Positions 54,644 through 63,942 of a stretch of 64,000 nt of DNA are shown piece by piece. Numbering within the stretch: position 1 is the first letter of the stretch; each line of letters opens with the position of its first letter. The translations under genes were made by a program, and so were the position numbers. Source of the DNA: Lentilactobacillus kefiri (GTDB lineage: Bacteria > Bacillota > Bacilli > Lactobacillales > Lactobacillaceae); contig NZ_BJVK01000008.1 of NCBI RefSeq assembly GCF_007989105.1, positions 23,529 through 87,528 on the forward strand. Direction: 5' to 3'. A model generated the notes under the pieces. It worked only from the letters and a program-made list of their open reading frames with translations, made no database searches and was not told where the DNA came from.

Positions 54644-55720
54644 ATGTCAATGTCGATCCTATTGCCAACGTTGGTTGTTCTGGCTGTATTGATTGGACTA
54701 TTCTGTACATATTTAATTAAACGAAGGAATTCCTTAATGTTGGGTGCACTTGCCAACCTGACCTTGCTGGTCCTGTTAATTGCCCTGGTGCAACTGATTT
54801 CTTTGTATAATAACAATTGGTTCTGGGTTGTGGTCTTCAGTACCGTGATTATTGTCGTTGGCCTGGCTGTCTTTTTAGGACTGACGTTAAGTTTTATTTT
54901 TTTCTTTATCAACGCTTTTATCGTCTGGAAACGTGAAGGCCACAGTCTTAGCAGTTCCCTGACCTTAATCGCCGGCATCGGGGTTGTCGGTGTAGATGCC
55001 CTTTTACTGTTTTATCCCTCATTTGGACCAGCTCCATTACAAGCCTTTATGACAACCTTCTTAACACTGTTGATTGGTTATGTTTTATTGACAGTGTGGA
55101 ATACGATCACATCAATTTTATTGTACCGACTGTATTTTCCTAAGAAAGACAAGGATTACATCATCGTTTTGGGTGCCGGCTTAATTGACGGCTACAAAGT
55201 CGGTCGACTGTTGGGAAACCGAATCGATAAAGCAATTCAGTTTTATCAACAAGAAATTAAAGAAACCGGCAAACACCCCAAGCTTGTCTTTTCCGGTGGC
55301 CAAGGCGGTGACGAACTGTTGCCTGAGGGTGAAGCAATGCAAAAGTATGCCTTGGATCACGGAATTCCCGAAAGTGATACGCTGATTGAAGCCAAATCGG
55401 TCAATACCCTGCAAAACCTCAAGTTCTCACGGGAAATCATCGAGAAAGACTCCGGTAAAAAGAACAGTAAAGTCATTTTTGTCAGCAACAATTACCACAC
55501 TTTGCGTGCCGGAATTTATGCTCGGAAGCTTAAGTTCCCGGCTTTTGGGGTTGGCGCTCCAACACCGTTTTACTTTCTTCCCAATGCCGTCATCCGGGAA
55601 CACTTGGCATTTCTTGTGATGAACAAGCGTTGGAACATTGCCATTTTTAGCTTAATCATCATAATCGCAATTCTCATGGGAGTCACTGCTGCGTTTTCAC
55701 CAATCAGCCCAATTAAATAA
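54644..55720 (+). CDS. YdcF/DUF218 (ElyC/SanA-like) membrane protein
   Basis: A 358-residue protein: about five N-terminal membrane helices (residues 5-165), then a DUF218 domain with IIVLGAGLIDGYKVGRLLGNRID, LVFSGGQGGDELLPEGEAM, and VSNNYHTLRAG, and a final helix. Related proteins (ElyC, SanA) act in envelope integrity and undecaprenyl carrier metabolism, though the activity is uncertain. I start at 54644 six bases after GAGGTG; the GTG at 54635 lies inside that site. Seventeen bases before the VanZ-RDD gene, likely one operon. Confidence 0.85.
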   Translation: MSMSILLPTLVVLAVLIGLFCTYLIKRRNSLMLGALANLTLLVLLIALVQLISLYNNNWFWVVVFSTVIIVVGLAVFLGLTLSFIFFFINAFIVWKREGHSLSSSLTLIAGIGVVGVDALLLFYPSFGPAPLQAFMTTFLTLLIGYVLLTVWNTITSILLYRLYFPKKDKDYIIVLGAGLIDGYKVGRLLGNRIDKAIQFYQQEIKETGKHPKLVFSGGQGGDELLPEGEAMQKYALDHGIPESDTLIEAKSVNTLQNLKFSREIIEKDSGKKNSKVIFVSNNYHTLRAGIYARKLKFPAFGVGAPTPFYFLPNAVIREHLAFLVMNKRWNIAIFSLIIIIAILMGVTAAFSPISPIK

Positions 55721-55737
55721 AAGTTCAGGAGATTTTT

Positions 55738-56838
55738 ATGTCATCATATATTAACGTTATTTATACTGCTGCAATTCTTTTTCCAATATTAGCCATTTTT
55801 ATTACCTTACCCATGTTACTGATTAATTATCACAAATATGGTGCCTTACCAAAGTGGAGTATCTTCATGCTTTATACATTTGTTTTCTACATGATGTGTG
55901 CCTACTTTTTAACGATTTTACCACTGCCTTCTCAGTCGTATGTGGCTCACTTGACGACACCAACACATAATTTTGTTCCATTTACATTTGTTAGAGAATT
56001 CATGAAATACAATCCGTTCTCTTTAACGCATCCCGGAACTTGGGTTGCGGCCTTAAAGGCACCCACGGTCATTCAACCGGTCTTTAATATTTTTCTGACG
56101 GTTCCATTCGGTTTTTATCTGCATTACTATTTCCAACGTTCATGGAAGCAGACCATTCTGCTGAGTTTTTGCCTCTCACTGTTCTTTGAAGTTACTCAAA
56201 TAACTGGTCTTTATGGCATCTACCCACGGCCATACCGTTTATTCGATGTCGATGATCTGCTGTTAAACACGACTGGTGGGATTATCGGAGCCTGGGGTGC
56301 CCAGCTGCTTGGCCGCTTTTTACCTACCAAACAAGCCGTTACAGCGCGAACCATGGCCCTCAGCAAGAATGTTTCACCGATTAGGAGAACGGCCGCCCTG
56401 CTGGTTGACTGGATCATTATTGGTATCATCAGTGGCATTTTGGATACGGTTATCAAAGTTGACTGGATAAGCACCCTGATTTGTTTCGTCATCTTTATTC
56501 TAGGATTTGAATTCCTCACTCAACGAACAATCGGAATGCGGCTGGTTGGCCTCAAGATTGTCAACCTTCAGGGACAAAAAGCCGGTTGGTTCAGGCTATT
56601 AATTCGGAATTTCTTTGGTTACGGCATCATCGGCGGTTTGTTTGCCACCGTGATCCGACTCTTGAACATGACAGGTACCGCACCCACTCCTCAATTAACT
56701 GACATTATGCATTGGCTTTTGATCATGTCATTTCTGCTCCTTCTCGTTTTCGTTGATTTACTCATCGACTGGTTCTCTAAGAAGCATTTGTTATTCTTTG
56801 AAAGACTGAGTGGCACCGATACTAAAACAACTAAATAA
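55738..56838 (+). CDS. VanZ-RDD fusion membrane protein
   Basis: A 366-residue polytopic membrane protein. The N-terminal half (about 1-195) is VanZ-like: YFLTILPLPSQ, NIFLTVPFGFYL, SLFFEVTQI, DVDDLLLNTTGGIIGA. The C-terminal half (about 215-355) is an RDD domain: RRTAALLVDWIIIG and TQRTIGMRLVGLKI. Both domains are common alone; the fusion occurs in some Firmicutes. VanZ has been linked to lipoglycopeptide resistance and RDD to ion/proton exchange; what the fusion does is unknown. CAGGAGATTTTT site. Confidence 0.85.
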   Translation: MSSYINVIYTAAILFPILAIFITLPMLLINYHKYGALPKWSIFMLYTFVFYMMCAYFLTILPLPSQSYVAHLTTPTHNFVPFTFVREFMKYNPFSLTHPGTWVAALKAPTVIQPVFNIFLTVPFGFYLHYYFQRSWKQTILLSFCLSLFFEVTQITGLYGIYPRPYRLFDVDDLLLNTTGGIIGAWGAQLLGRFLPTKQAVTARTMALSKNVSPIRRTAALLVDWIIIGIISGILDTVIKVDWISTLICFVIFILGFEFLTQRTIGMRLVGLKIVNLQGQKAGWFRLLIRNFFGYGIIGGLFATVIRLLNMTGTAPTPQLTDIMHWLLIMSFLLLLVFVDLLIDWFSKKHLLFFERLSGTDTKTTK

Positions 56839-56847
56839 TTGCTAACC

Positions 56848-56893
56848 AAAAAGGACTTCCAACAAAATGCAGATTTTGCTGGAAGTCCTTTTT
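56848..56893. terminator. Bidirectional terminator between the VanZ-RDD and ppx genes
   Basis: AAAAAGGACTTCCAACAAAAT pairs with its near-complement around a 4-6 base loop, with A- and T-runs. Confidence 0.85.
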
Positions 56894-56919
56894 AAATGTC
56901 GTTTTGAACAAGTCCGAAC

Positions 56920-57879
56920 TCAACTTTGTTGTTTCTCTTGTTCTTTAATATTTTCCTGAATAATTTCATGAAGTCTTTCAGATAGAATTCCTTCACGCAA
57001 ACCACTCTTTGAAAACATAATCCGGTCCGAATCCAAGTAGTTCATCAACAAAATAACGGGAATTAAGCCGCCAACAATAATGTCGGCCCGTTCTTTATTG
57101 ATGCCGGGAACCTTTTTGCGTTCCACAAGATTCATTCCAATGATCTTTTCAAAGGTTTGATTAATGGAATCATCCCTAAGCTGATAGCCGTGAATATCGT
57201 TGGTATCCAACAGGTTATTAAAGCGCCGATTAATTTTGGCAAGTGTGCGGTTGCTTCCGCCCAACCCAATAATTGGCAGGTTCAAGCCGTTACGCAGCCA
57301 CCAAACACTTTGAAAAATCTTATTTACAAAGATCATTGCTTTGAAAACCTCTGCTGGTGAAATCTCATCAGCTAAGTCGAACTTAGAAGATAAAGTAACA
57401 GAACCGATTGGGATACTAATCAAATTGCTGACTTTACCATTTTGAACCAGGACAATCTCCGCGCTGGCACCACCGGTATCAAGAATCACCGCGTTGGTAG
57501 CAGGTAAAGTTTCACTGACACCGACATAATCCAAATAAGCTTCGCGAGTTCCGGAAATGACATTCAAACTAATGCCAATATCGTTTTTGACCCGCTTCAA
57601 AAATTGTTTCTGGTTAGTCGCCTGTCGAACAGCCGCAGTTGCAACTGCAACAATTTTCAAGTGATTAAGTTTCGAATAGATCGCTTTGAAACCTTTCAAA
57701 GCGGAGATTGTTCTCTCGATTGCTTCTGGTTGAAGAATTTTTTTGACACCCATATTCTCAGACAAACGAACGTATTCCTTTTCTTCGGTAACCGTCTCAT
57801 AAGAGCCATCGTTACTGATTCGATTGATTGTCATTCGAACTGAGTTGGATCCCAAATCAATTACTGCTAGATTTTCCAT
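56920..57879 (-). CDS. ppx: Exopolyphosphatase/pppGppase (Ppx/GppA)
   Basis: A 319-residue enzyme of the ASKHA fold. The phosphate-1 motif VIDLGSNSVRM is at residues 5-15, and ILDTGGASAEI gives phosphate-2. ATAAVRQA and GLGGSNRTLAK are also present. These are the motifs of active Ppx/GppA enzymes, so it may hydrolyse polyphosphate or pppGpp. Length is that of the short form without an HD domain. Last gene of the operon; start overlaps the ppk stop by one base. Confidence 0.92.
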   Translation of the reverse strand: MENLAVIDLGSNSVRMTINRISNDGSYETVTEEKEYVRLSENMGVKKILQPEAIERTISALKGFKAIYSKLNHLKIVAVATAAVRQATNQKQFLKRVKNDIGISLNVISGTREAYLDYVGVSETLPATNAVILDTGGASAEIVLVQNGKVSNLISIPIGSVTLSSKFDLADEISPAEVFKAMIFVNKIFQSVWWLRNGLNLPIIGLGGSNRTLAKINRRFNNLLDTNDIHGYQLRDDSINQTFEKIIGMNLVERKKVPGINKERADIIVGGLIPVILLMNYLDSDRIMFSKSGLREGILSERLHEIIQENIKEQEKQQS

Positions 57880-60056
57880 TAGTCCTTGTCTCTCCCATCT
57901 TCATCGTTTAACGGATCAGGTTGATTCTGCGGACTCATCATTGGTTGAAAATGCGTATCGCTCTTTGGACGGGCTTCGCGTTGTTGAGCCTTTGATAATT
58001 TAGTTGCTTGAGCTGCAAAGTATTCCTGGCAGTCCAATGGTTCACGGCCTCTTCGGTCGACTCGTTTGTAAACACCATCTTTATCCAATGTTCTGGTCTT
58101 AACATTATCATTCCACATTGTTGTGTAGATGTCTACCACTCTCTTTGCCAAATCAGGCTGGAGAACTGGGAACAACTGCTCAACTCGTCGGTTCAAGTTC
58201 CGGGTCATTAAGTCGGCACTGGACAGATAAACTGACTGTTCACCATCATAATTAAACATGTAAATTCGGCTGTGTTCGAGGAAACGGCCAACGATTGAAT
58301 GAACCGTGATGTTTTCACTGACATCTTTGATACCGGTTCTTAAGCAGCAAATTCCACGAACAATCAGATCAATTTTAACGCCGGCATGAGATGCTTCATA
58401 CAATTTGGAAATCATTTCTTGGTCTGACAGTGAGTTCATCTTCATTTGAACATGAGCTGGCCGGCCGTCTTTGGCGTATTTAATTGCTTCATCAAGTCGA
58501 TCAGTGATAAACTCACGGATTCCATTTGGTGAAATGTGAAGTTGATGGAAGTATGGTGGCCGTGAATATCCTGAAAGCATATTAAAGATATTTGTGACAT
58601 CAATACCGATATCTGTGTTGCAGGTTAATAATGCCAAATCAGTGTAGAAGTGGGCGGTAACATCGTTATAGTTACCAGTTCCCATGTGAACATAACGGCG
58701 AATCCCATTTTCTTCACGACGAACAACTAACGACAGCTTGGAGTGGGTCTTCAGACCAACCAGGCCATAAATTACATGACAACCCATCTTTTCAAGTTGA
58801 CGGGCCCAGTGAACGTTATTTTCCTCGTCAAACCGAGCTTTAACTTCAACTAATACAGTAACCTGCTTACCATTTTGAGCGGCTCGTCCCAAGTACTTGA
58901 TGATTGGTGAATCACCGGAAACCCGGTACAAGGTCATCTTAATGGCAAGAACTTCACTGTCAATTGATGCCTGACGGATAAATTCAACAACTGAATCAAA
59001 TTTATCGTATGGGTGCTGCATCAACCAGTCATGTTTTTGAATAGCTTCAAAAATATTATGATCTGAATTCAAAGCAGCAGGTTGATAAGGTTCGTATGGT
59101 TGATATTTCAAGTCGTCATGGTTAACAACCTTGCTGGCCAACTTGGTCATGAAGGTCAGATCCAGAGGACCGTTGACTTCATAGACAGAATCTTCAGCGG
59201 TCTGGAGCTCTTTAACCAAACGCTTGCGAAGCTTGTTACTGATGGTTGAGTCGACTTCCAGTCGAATGACCTGGCCGTGTTCACGGAGCTTAAGTTGTTG
59301 TTGCACTTTCTTAAGCAGATCGGAAGTATCTTCTTCAGCAACATCCAAATCCATATCACGGATAACCCGGAAGACTGAGACTTCTTTAATTTTATAGTTG
59401 ATAAACAGCTGATCAACAAATTCCTTGATAATATCTTCAATCAAAATAAAGTCGTTTTCACCGCCAGGCAGCTTAACCACCCGTGAGAAAATACTTGGAA
59501 CTTGAAGGGTGGCATACAATGTCTTGCCGCCTTCATCATCTTTTTTATTTAATCGAAGTGATAAATTAAGTGAATCGTTGTTAATGAACGGAAATGGTCG
59601 TGAACTGTCGTCCGCCATTGGTGTCAAAACAGGATAAAGTTCATCATGGAAGTACCCTTTGATGAACTGATACTGTTCCGCATTGAGGTCTTCTATCTTG
59701 AGCAGTCGGATACCAACTTGGCTCAGTGCCGGGAGCAATGAACGGTTCAAAGTGCTGTATTGACGAATCAGCATCTTATGCGCCTTGGCGTTTACATCCC
59801 GCAATTGTTCCTCAGGTGTTCGTCCGGATGAATCCCGGCCATCCCACTTAACTTCGACCAGTTTTGCCAGTGAAGCCACTCGGACCATGACCCATTCATC
59901 AAGGTTGCTTTGAGTAATTCCCAAGAACTTTGCCCGTTCAAGCAACGGATTATTCTTGTCACGTGCTTCTTCCAAAACACGTTCGTTAAAATCTAGCCAA
60001 CTGAGTTCCCGGTTATCAAAGTATGCCGGGTTTTTAAAATCAATTTGTTCTGTCAT
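57879..60056 (-). CDS. ppk: Polyphosphate kinase 1
   Basis: A 725-residue enzyme that reversibly makes polyphosphate from ATP. N-terminal domain: NRELSWLDFNERVLEEA; middle with the PLDLTFM segment; the autophosphorylated His lies in LKTHSKLSLV, with the second His in FLEHSRIYMF and the DLMTRNLNRRVEQLFPV segment. Full length, with an acidic Asn/Pro-rich tail. It overlaps the upstream Ppx-like gene by four bases (ATGA) and the downstream ppx by one, so three polyphosphate proteins are translated together. Confidence 0.95.
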   Translation of the reverse strand: MTEQIDFKNPAYFDNRELSWLDFNERVLEEARDKNNPLLERAKFLGITQSNLDEWVMVRVASLAKLVEVKWDGRDSSGRTPEEQLRDVNAKAHKMLIRQYSTLNRSLLPALSQVGIRLLKIEDLNAEQYQFIKGYFHDELYPVLTPMADDSSRPFPFINNDSLNLSLRLNKKDDEGGKTLYATLQVPSIFSRVVKLPGGENDFILIEDIIKEFVDQLFINYKIKEVSVFRVIRDMDLDVAEEDTSDLLKKVQQQLKLREHGQVIRLEVDSTISNKLRKRLVKELQTAEDSVYEVNGPLDLTFMTKLASKVVNHDDLKYQPYEPYQPAALNSDHNIFEAIQKHDWLMQHPYDKFDSVVEFIRQASIDSEVLAIKMTLYRVSGDSPIIKYLGRAAQNGKQVTVLVEVKARFDEENNVHWARQLEKMGCHVIYGLVGLKTHSKLSLVVRREENGIRRYVHMGTGNYNDVTAHFYTDLALLTCNTDIGIDVTNIFNMLSGYSRPPYFHQLHISPNGIREFITDRLDEAIKYAKDGRPAHVQMKMNSLSDQEMISKLYEASHAGVKIDLIVRGICCLRTGIKDVSENITVHSIVGRFLEHSRIYMFNYDGEQSVYLSSADLMTRNLNRRVEQLFPVLQPDLAKRVVDIYTTMWNDNVKTRTLDKDGVYKRVDRRGREPLDCQEYFAAQATKLSKAQQREARPKSDTHFQPMMSPQNQPDPLNDEDGRDKD

Positions 60057-61597
60057 TTCGCTTTAACTCCCCTTTGTTTGAGAACCGCGTTATAGCCATA
60101 TGCTTCCGTGAAGAAATGACTTTTGGTATTAAAAATCCAATTTTCATAAGCCAAGTTTGCATTGCTGAAGACGGTAATAACAACTTTGGTTTCTTTAATT
60201 GAAACTGAAATCTTCTTAATCTTTTGCTGACGATCGTCGTCCAAAGCATCAGCCAAACGCAGAATTGCGGCTAACTTGGCAATCAAACGTCGGCTATCAG
60301 CTGAAATATGCTGGAAGTGAATCAAATCTTCGTTAGGCGTCGTTGAGCTGTGATACCGGGCAATTGCGGCAATAACCCGAATGTCATCCTTTGACAAACC
60401 AATAATTTCTGAATGAAGAATGATGTATTCCGAATGCAGATAATGTTCATGGATCCCAATATAATTACCGGAATCATGCAAAATTGAAGCAATTTCCAAA
60501 AGGAGTCGTTCATGACGTCCCAATTGGTGAAGCGGCTTCAATTGATCGAATAGATGCAGGCAAAATTTGGTGACCAAATCCCGGTGGACCGGCTCAACAT
60601 CATAATGTTCCGACAAGTTAAGTGCCAGTCGAACAATTTCAGATGTGAAATCAAGCTTTGAATAACCACGTTCAAGTGCTTCCTGATTAACAAGCCCATC
60701 AACCACACCAGAATCTGAAAAGCCGATTTCAACGGCATTGGTTAATCGTAAAATTCTTCGTGTAAGTAAAAGCTCTGGAAGAACCAATGGAATATAGTCC
60801 GGTTCGACTTGCAATCTTTCAATCAGGTATTGGTCTGAAGCATCCACTAAATCATCAACCATATCATCGAAGCGGGCAGCAGTAATTGTTTCGCCAACTT
60901 CTGAATGATTGTAGTTTTCAACCAGCCGCTGCATCGGTAACGACCCAAGTAAAATAATCTTTGTTGGGACCTTGTTGGATACCACACTGGCAGGATTACC
61001 AATATAAAAATCATTCAACTTGGAATCGATATAATCATTTAACAGTCCAATTGAATTTGGCGCGGTTTCCCGCAAACTTTGAAGATCTTCGGCAATCTTA
61101 ATTGGTCCTAAGGCAAAACTGGTTGACCCGATAAATTTACCATCGTTGAACTCGGTAATTGCCGTATTCCCAGAAGTAATTCCCACCAAAAAGACAGTTT
61201 GCTTATCATCCACACCATCTTTGCGCAGCTCGGTAGTAATATTTTGATTGCGATAAAATGTTTCTTCACTGCTTGAAAGCCACTCAATATTAAGACCAGT
61301 ATGTAGAAATAGTTGGTCCGCAATAAAGTCTGAATTAATGGCCTGGTGTAAGGCACTGCTTCCAAATAATTTGTAATTATCAACACCATAATCATTTAAG
61401 ATCTGGACAAAACCGGTCAAGGCTTCGGATACTTTGTTCACTGATTCATACTTAACCGGTTGGTCTTGATAGACATCATCGCCCAAATTGATATCTTTTT
61501 TGACGTGCTCTAAAGGCTTTAAGTTCTTTAGATTCACGATCAACAGTTCCAATCCTTGAACGTTGACCATCATAACGCCATAATATTTTGCTGCCAT
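60053..61597 (-). CDS. Ppx/GppA-HD protein with degenerate active site
   Basis: A 514-residue protein of the long Ppx/GppA form. The N-terminal ASKHA half lacks the DLGSNSVR phosphate-1 motif (it reads GVMMVNVQGLELL) and the phosphate-2 motif is GITSGNTAI rather than DIGGGSTE. The C-terminal HD-like domain (about 310-500) keeps LLEIASILHDSGNYIG, HEHYLHSEYII and LRLADALDDD. It is therefore probably a sensor or partner of polyphosphate metabolism rather than an exopolyphosphatase. First gene of the operon. I start at 61597 with GGTGAAGAA upstream. Confidence 0.85.
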   Translation of the reverse strand: MAAKYYGVMMVNVQGLELLIVNLKNLKPLEHVKKDINLGDDVYQDQPVKYESVNKVSEALTGFVQILNDYGVDNYKLFGSSALHQAINSDFIADQLFLHTGLNIEWLSSSEETFYRNQNITTELRKDGVDDKQTVFLVGITSGNTAITEFNDGKFIGSTSFALGPIKIAEDLQSLRETAPNSIGLLNDYIDSKLNDFYIGNPASVVSNKVPTKIILLGSLPMQRLVENYNHSEVGETITAARFDDMVDDLVDASDQYLIERLQVEPDYIPLVLPELLLTRRILRLTNAVEIGFSDSGVVDGLVNQEALERGYSKLDFTSEIVRLALNLSEHYDVEPVHRDLVTKFCLHLFDQLKPLHQLGRHERLLLEIASILHDSGNYIGIHEHYLHSEYIILHSEIIGLSKDDIRVIAAIARYHSSTTPNEDLIHFQHISADSRRLIAKLAAILRLADALDDDRQQKIKKISVSIKETKVVITVFSNANLAYENWIFNTKSHFFTEAYGYNAVLKQRGVKAK

Positions 61598-61732
61598 TTC
61601 TTCACCTTCTGTATGAATTCTCATTATAAATTTTCAATAATACTTCATTCTAACAATGTAAGTATACAATATTCTTTGCCGGAATTTTTACAGTTCGTAT
61701 CATTAATTTGCATACTTATATTTCTAAACAGT

Positions 61733-61746
61733 TTGATTGACATCAA
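61733..61746. promoter_or_regulatory. FNR/Crp-type box upstream of the aldo/keto reductase gene
   Basis: TTGAT-TGAC-ATCAA is a perfect match to the FNR consensus, centred about 68 bases before the ATG. It also overlaps the TTGACA hexamer (61737-61742) of the likely promoter. Confidence 0.65.
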
Positions 61747-61807
61747 TTCCTTCACGATTGAAAATATAAACGTACCAAATTTTATTCACCAGAAAGAAGT
61801 GGAATTG

Positions 61808-62677
61808 ATGACTGAACTTAATGCAGCAAATTCTGGAACTTATAAATTTGATGATCAGTTTATTGTGAATCGATTAGGTTACGGCACAATGCAACTGACT
61901 GGCAAAGGTACCTGGGGTCCATACCCAGATCCTGCAAAGGCAGCAGATGTCGTTACCCGAGCAACCCAACTTGGAATCAATTTCTTTGATACGGCTGATT
62001 CATATGGCCCATGGTTTGCGGACCGTTATTTGGCAGAAGGCTTGAAGGGCGCCGCCAACCGTGACAAGATTTTTATCTCTGATAAAGTTGGTCAGACCCG
62101 CCAAGGCCCAAATGTCTGGACACCACATGGTGAACCCAACTATCTCCGTCAGCAAGTCGAGGTTTCAATGATGACTTTAGGGCTTGACCACGAAGACTTG
62201 GTCTTTCTTCACCGAATTGACAGCCACTTCCCAGTTGCCGACCAAGTTGGTGAACTAAAGAAGATGCAGGACGAAGGAAAAATCAAGCACATTGGTTTGA
62301 GCCAAGTAACTGTTGACCAAATTAAGGAAGCTCAGAAATACGCCAAAATTGACGCTGTAGAGAACTTATACAATGTAGGTAACCACGGTGACGATGATGT
62401 CGTTGACTACGCTGAGAGCCAACATATGGCCTTTGTACCATGGTTCCCACTGGACACTGGTAAATTAGTCGGCGCAAACAGTCCACTTAGTGCAATTGCC
62501 AAGAAATACAATGTTTCCGAAGCTCAAATTGCATTGGCATGGTTGTTGAAGCGTTCACCAAACATTCTGCCAATTCCAGGAACCAGTTCAATTGCTCATT
62601 TGGAAGACAACGTGGCTGCTGCAAACGTCAAATTAAGCGATGACGACTTTGAAGCATTAACCAACCTTTCCAAATAA
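61808..62677 (+). CDS. Aldo/keto reductase (IolS/YdbC-like)
   Basis: A 289-residue NADPH-dependent oxidoreductase. VNRLGYGTMQLTGKGTWG opens the barrel; FFDTADSYGPWFADRY holds the Asp/Tyr; ISDKVGQTRQ holds the Lys; VFLHRID the His; and LPIPGTSSIAHLEDNV binds the cofactor. Substrate unknown. I start at 61808 behind GAAGTGG; the frame is open to 61556, but that stretch overlaps the divergent ppx-like gene and shows no family sequence. Single-gene unit with an FNR-like box. Confidence 0.88.
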   Translation: MTELNAANSGTYKFDDQFIVNRLGYGTMQLTGKGTWGPYPDPAKAADVVTRATQLGINFFDTADSYGPWFADRYLAEGLKGAANRDKIFISDKVGQTRQGPNVWTPHGEPNYLRQQVEVSMMTLGLDHEDLVFLHRIDSHFPVADQVGELKKMQDEGKIKHIGLSQVTVDQIKEAQKYAKIDAVENLYNVGNHGDDDVVDYAESQHMAFVPWFPLDTGKLVGANSPLSAIAKKYNVSEAQIALAWLLKRSPNILPIPGTSSIAHLEDNVAAANVKLSDDDFEALTNLSK

Positions 62678-62695
62678 TAACGAATATAAAATTTA

Positions 62696-62741
62696 AAAAC
62701 TGGATTATTTCGGCAATGCCGGGTAATGATCCGGTTTTTTT
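62696..62741 (+). terminator. Terminator after the aldo/keto reductase gene
   Basis: AACTGGATTATT pairs with AATGATCCGGTT around the CGGCAATGCCG hairpin; T-run follows. Confidence 0.8.
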
Positions 62742-62809
62742 GTGACCTTTTATTCTGCCCTGCATACTGAATTGATCATTACCAATTTGCAATCAATTTA
62801 TGTCATGAC

Positions 62810-62837
62810 TTGAAATACATTCTGATCAGTGTAGAAT
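62810..62837 (+). promoter_or_regulatory. Promoter of the ADP-ribosyltransferase-like gene
   Basis: TTGAAA, 16-base spacer, TAGAAT, 31 bases before the ATG. Confidence 0.6.
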
Positions 62838-62868
62838 GATGCATATTATTTGGAGGGGATGAGCACCG

Positions 62869-63855
62869 ATGCTATCAATTAAAAGGTCAGCGCTATTAGC
62901 AGCTGCAATTCTTGGACTGTCAATTCAGCTCCCGGTAAGTGCCGACTCTGTCGAAACGGAGATTCAAGGCAATACATCTACCAAGGTTTCGAAATCTTAT
63001 CGGGTAAAGTTTAAAACCATTGGCCATCAACAACTGGTCACCAAAAGGACAGCCAAACTTTATCGCTTTTCGTCCGGCAAAATCAGCCGGCATAAGCCAC
63101 TCACTGTTTCGAAGAACACTGCCCTAACCGTTCAAAACAAGGTTTATTCCAAGAAGGGCAGTGTCGTCAAGGTTCCCGGTAACACTCAGCAGTATCTGCT
63201 GGCTAAGCCAAAAAGTTACGTTTATAATGCTGCAGGTTTTAAAAACAACAAACAAACCGCCAAGCGTCTGGCCGCTGCATCCAAGAAATGGTCAAAGGGA
63301 TTGACCAAGTCTCAAGTTAAAGCGATCCGTTATTATACCGACAAAGGCTACAGCAAAATCAACTCTGCTTTGAGATTTCCTGATCAGGCAGCTTCCAACA
63401 AAGTAGATGGTAGTATTTCTAAGATTAATTCCGCCATCGCAACTTTTAATTTATCAAAACCACTGACCGTTTATCGGGGCACTTCATTGACCGGTTTACA
63501 GAAATCCTTGGGAAGCAAATCGGTTAAAGTCGGTGACTCTTATCGGGATGCTGCCTATTCTTCCTGTACCCTTAGTCAAATGATCGCTTTGGGATTCTCG
63601 TCTCAACACGTTGTCTTAAAGATCAACTTACCCGCTGGACATCACGGCGCCTATATCGATCCAATTTCAACCAATGTGGGCGAAAAGGAATACCTGCTTA
63701 AAAGCGGCTCAAAGTTGATTGTGACCAATTACCAAAAGGCCCAATCAACGGTTCACACTGTCATTACCGTTAAGAAACACGGTCATTCAGCAAAACATCA
63801 AATCAGCAACGTTCGGACCAATTACACAATGGTCACGTTGAATTTAAAACAATAA
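62869..63855 (+). CDS. Secreted ADP-ribosyltransferase-like protein (VIP2/C3 fold)
   Basis: A 328-residue exported protein with signal peptide about 1-25 (cleavage VSA/DS). Residues 45-115 form a Lys/Ser-rich beta domain, perhaps for surface binding. The rest matches the ADPrib_exo_Tox fold: LTKSQVKAIRYYTDKGYSKIN leads in, Arg203 in VYRG, the STS-equivalent AYSSCT (Ser232), and the ExE pair Glu272/Glu274 in GEKEYLL. All R-S-E positions appear present, although the STS reads SSCT. Target unknown. No anchor or immunity gene is seen nearby. GGAGGGGATGAG ribosome site. Confidence 0.8.
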   Translation: MLSIKRSALLAAAILGLSIQLPVSADSVETEIQGNTSTKVSKSYRVKFKTIGHQQLVTKRTAKLYRFSSGKISRHKPLTVSKNTALTVQNKVYSKKGSVVKVPGNTQQYLLAKPKSYVYNAAGFKNNKQTAKRLAAASKKWSKGLTKSQVKAIRYYTDKGYSKINSALRFPDQAASNKVDGSISKINSAIATFNLSKPLTVYRGTSLTGLQKSLGSKSVKVGDSYRDAAYSSCTLSQMIALGFSSQHVVLKINLPAGHHGAYIDPISTNVGEKEYLLKSGSKLIVTNYQKAQSTVHTVITVKKHGHSAKHQISNVRTNYTMVTLNLKQ

Positions 63856-63857
63856 AC

Positions 63858-63897
63858 AAAAAGGATTTTTGAAGGTAGATTTCAAAAATCCTTTTTT
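63858..63897 (+). terminator. Terminator after the ADP-ribosyltransferase-like gene
   Basis: AAAAAGGATTTTTGAA pairs with TTCAAAAATCCTTTTTT around a 6-8 base loop. Confidence 0.85.
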
Positions 63898-63942
63898 GAT
63901 TAATCCCTTATGTACCAATGGATGTAGCTGTTATTCGCTTTT

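Noticed and set aside
61556..61807. N-terminal extension of the second aldo/keto reductase
   Set aside because: Overlaps the divergent Ppx-like gene and the FNR box; the family sequence begins after 61808.
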